NCBI GenBank assembly: GCA_948496895.1
Contig: CAOOJO010000165.1
Coordinates: forward strand, 1 to 6,306
Length of the DNA: 6,306 nt
Reading direction: 5' to 3'
From: an uncultured Acetatifactor sp.
Lineage (GTDB): Bacteria > Bacillota > Clostridia > Lachnospirales > Lachnospiraceae
Shown here: one piece after another, positions 5,912 to 6,306 of the stretch
Layout of the letters: the number at the start of each line of letters is the position of its first letter
How positions within the stretch are numbered: the stretch's first letter is position 1
Notes under the pieces: generated by a model
The model's input: only the letters and a program-made list of their open reading frames with translations
What the model was told of the DNA's origin: nothing
Database searches by the model: none
Translations under genes and position numbers: made by a program

Positions 5912-6031
5912 GGGTGTAGATACAAAAAGGTGGTATTTGCAAACATATGCCTATATATTGCTGTTTTGCATAAATTAATACACAAAATATAGTGGAATAA
6001 CAGCATTTGCCACCAAAAAATATCTACACCC
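5912..6031. mobile_element. 120-bp palindromic, MITE-like element
   Basis: The ends are perfect 11-bp inverted repeats, GGGTGTAGATA (5912-5922) and TATCTACACCC (6021-6031). The symmetry continues inward imperfectly: GGTGG at 5929-5933 mirrors CCACC at 6010-6014, and there are further matches (CTATAT type) to about 50 bp in. The interior is AT-rich and encodes nothing convincing. A direct repeat ATCGGCC occurs at 5896-5902 and at 6032-6038. The right copy abuts the element, whereas the left copy is 9 bp away, so it may or may not be a target duplication. The size, terminal repeats and AT-richness fit a miniature inverted-repeat transposable element; a long hairpin with a regulatory role is the alternative. 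Confidence 0.5.
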
Positions 6032-6139
6032 ATCGGCCTCTGGTCGGCGGAAAGATACCCGTAATATGCCAGATTCCTTTTTAAAGTTATCTTTGGCAAT
6101 CCGCTCCCGACTCCGCAAACCCATTCTCCCCTCTGTCAT
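5975..6139 (-). CDS. Doubtful small ORF overlapping the stop of the upstream gene and ending inside the MITE-like element
   Basis: A 54-codon frame begins at an ATG that overlaps the preceding TGA (TGATG), with GGAGAG about 8 nt upstream, an arrangement typical of translational coupling. The first 35 or so residues are highly charged (for example RSRERIAKDNFKKE); the last 19 or so lie within the inverted-repeat element and are hydrophobic. If the element and one ATCGGCC copy are removed, the frame would stop after about 39 codons. No family is recognised. It may be a fragment, a young ORF or chance. Confidence 0.25.
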   Translation of the reverse strand: MTEGRMGLRSRERIAKDNFKKESGILRVSFRRPEADGCRYFLVANAVIPLYFVY

Positions 6140-6306
6140 CAATCTCTCTCCGTCTTCTTCGCCAAGCCGTGGTAATACCGCATGAATCGGCATACTTCCT
6201 CATAAGTCTCCTGAATCTTGTCCCGGCGTTTTTCTGCATCCGGGGTCTCCTTTGTCCCAAGGAACAGCTGAGCATTGTGGTACATCACTGCCATGGCGTC
6301 TCTCGG
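6139..6306 (-). CDS. C-terminal 55 residues of an unrecognised protein (5' end beyond the window)
   Basis: The frame is open from the right edge to the TGA at 6141-6139. The visible part is strongly helical and charged, with MAVMYHNAQLFLGTKETP followed by AEKRRDKIQETYEEVCRFMRYYHGLAKK, and ends in TERD. The composition looks like a genuine protein C-terminus and not a shadow frame, and a potential small ORF begins on its stop codon. I do not recognise the family. No clear U-tract terminator follows it. Confidence 0.6.
   Translation of the reverse strand, partial: PRDAMAVMYHNAQLFLGTKETPDAEKRRDKIQETYEEVCRFMRYYHGLAKKTERD

Noticed and set aside
5884..6099. A 71-codon minus-strand frame crossing the MITE-like element
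   Set aside because: It has no convincing ribosome site, is mostly encoded by the palindrome, and extends through the -35 region of the antiporter promoter.

Overview
The window looks like a piece of a Clostridia chromosome, most likely a gut Lachnospiraceae-type organism. This is inferred from several things: a Firmicutes-style pst operon with a lipoprotein PstS, a compact Amidase_3 hydrolase typical of that group, strong Gram-positive Shine-Dalgarno sites, use of TTG and GTG starts, near-consensus sigma-A promoters, and a queuine-salvage gene pair of the kind described in gut Clostridia. The coding regions are GC-rich. The stretch from about 5840 to 6120 is clearly AT-richer.

Left block (1-3027, all minus strand): four genes read leftward in the order N-acetylmuramoyl-L-alanine amidase, pstS, pstC, pstA. 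pstA is cut by the left edge. The amidase and pstS are 4 bp apart, so the amidase appears to be the first gene of the phosphate-uptake operon. pstB and phoU would be expected beyond the left edge.

Middle block (3030-4618, plus strand): a near-perfect sigma-A promoter (TTGACA, 16 bp, TATAAT) points away from the pst operon. It starts a leader RNA of about 115 nt that can fold into alternative structures. One of these is a compact H-type pseudoknot that captures an AAGGAG motif. A hairpin followed by a U-rich run comes after it. The leader precedes a small radical SAM enzyme of the queuine lyase (QueL) type, then a YhhQ/Vut_1 queuosine-precursor transporter. Together the two proteins look like a queuine or preQ1 salvage module: YhhQ imports a 7-deazaguanine and QueL converts queuine to preQ1 for tRNA modification.

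Right block (4700-5887, minus strand, convergent with yhhQ): a CaCA-family cation/calcium antiporter is preceded by its own promoter and a leader with the hallmarks of a yybP-ykoY manganese riboswitch. The 3' strand of the aptamer overlaps the 5' arm of an intrinsic terminator, which is the layout of a transcriptional ON switch. This suggests that the antiporter exports Mn2+ as well as, or instead of, Ca2+.

Right edge (5900-6306): an AT-rich, 120-bp inverted-repeat element that looks like a MITE, then the C-terminal 55 codons of an unrecognised minus-strand gene. A doubtful small frame overlaps that gene's stop codon and runs into the element.
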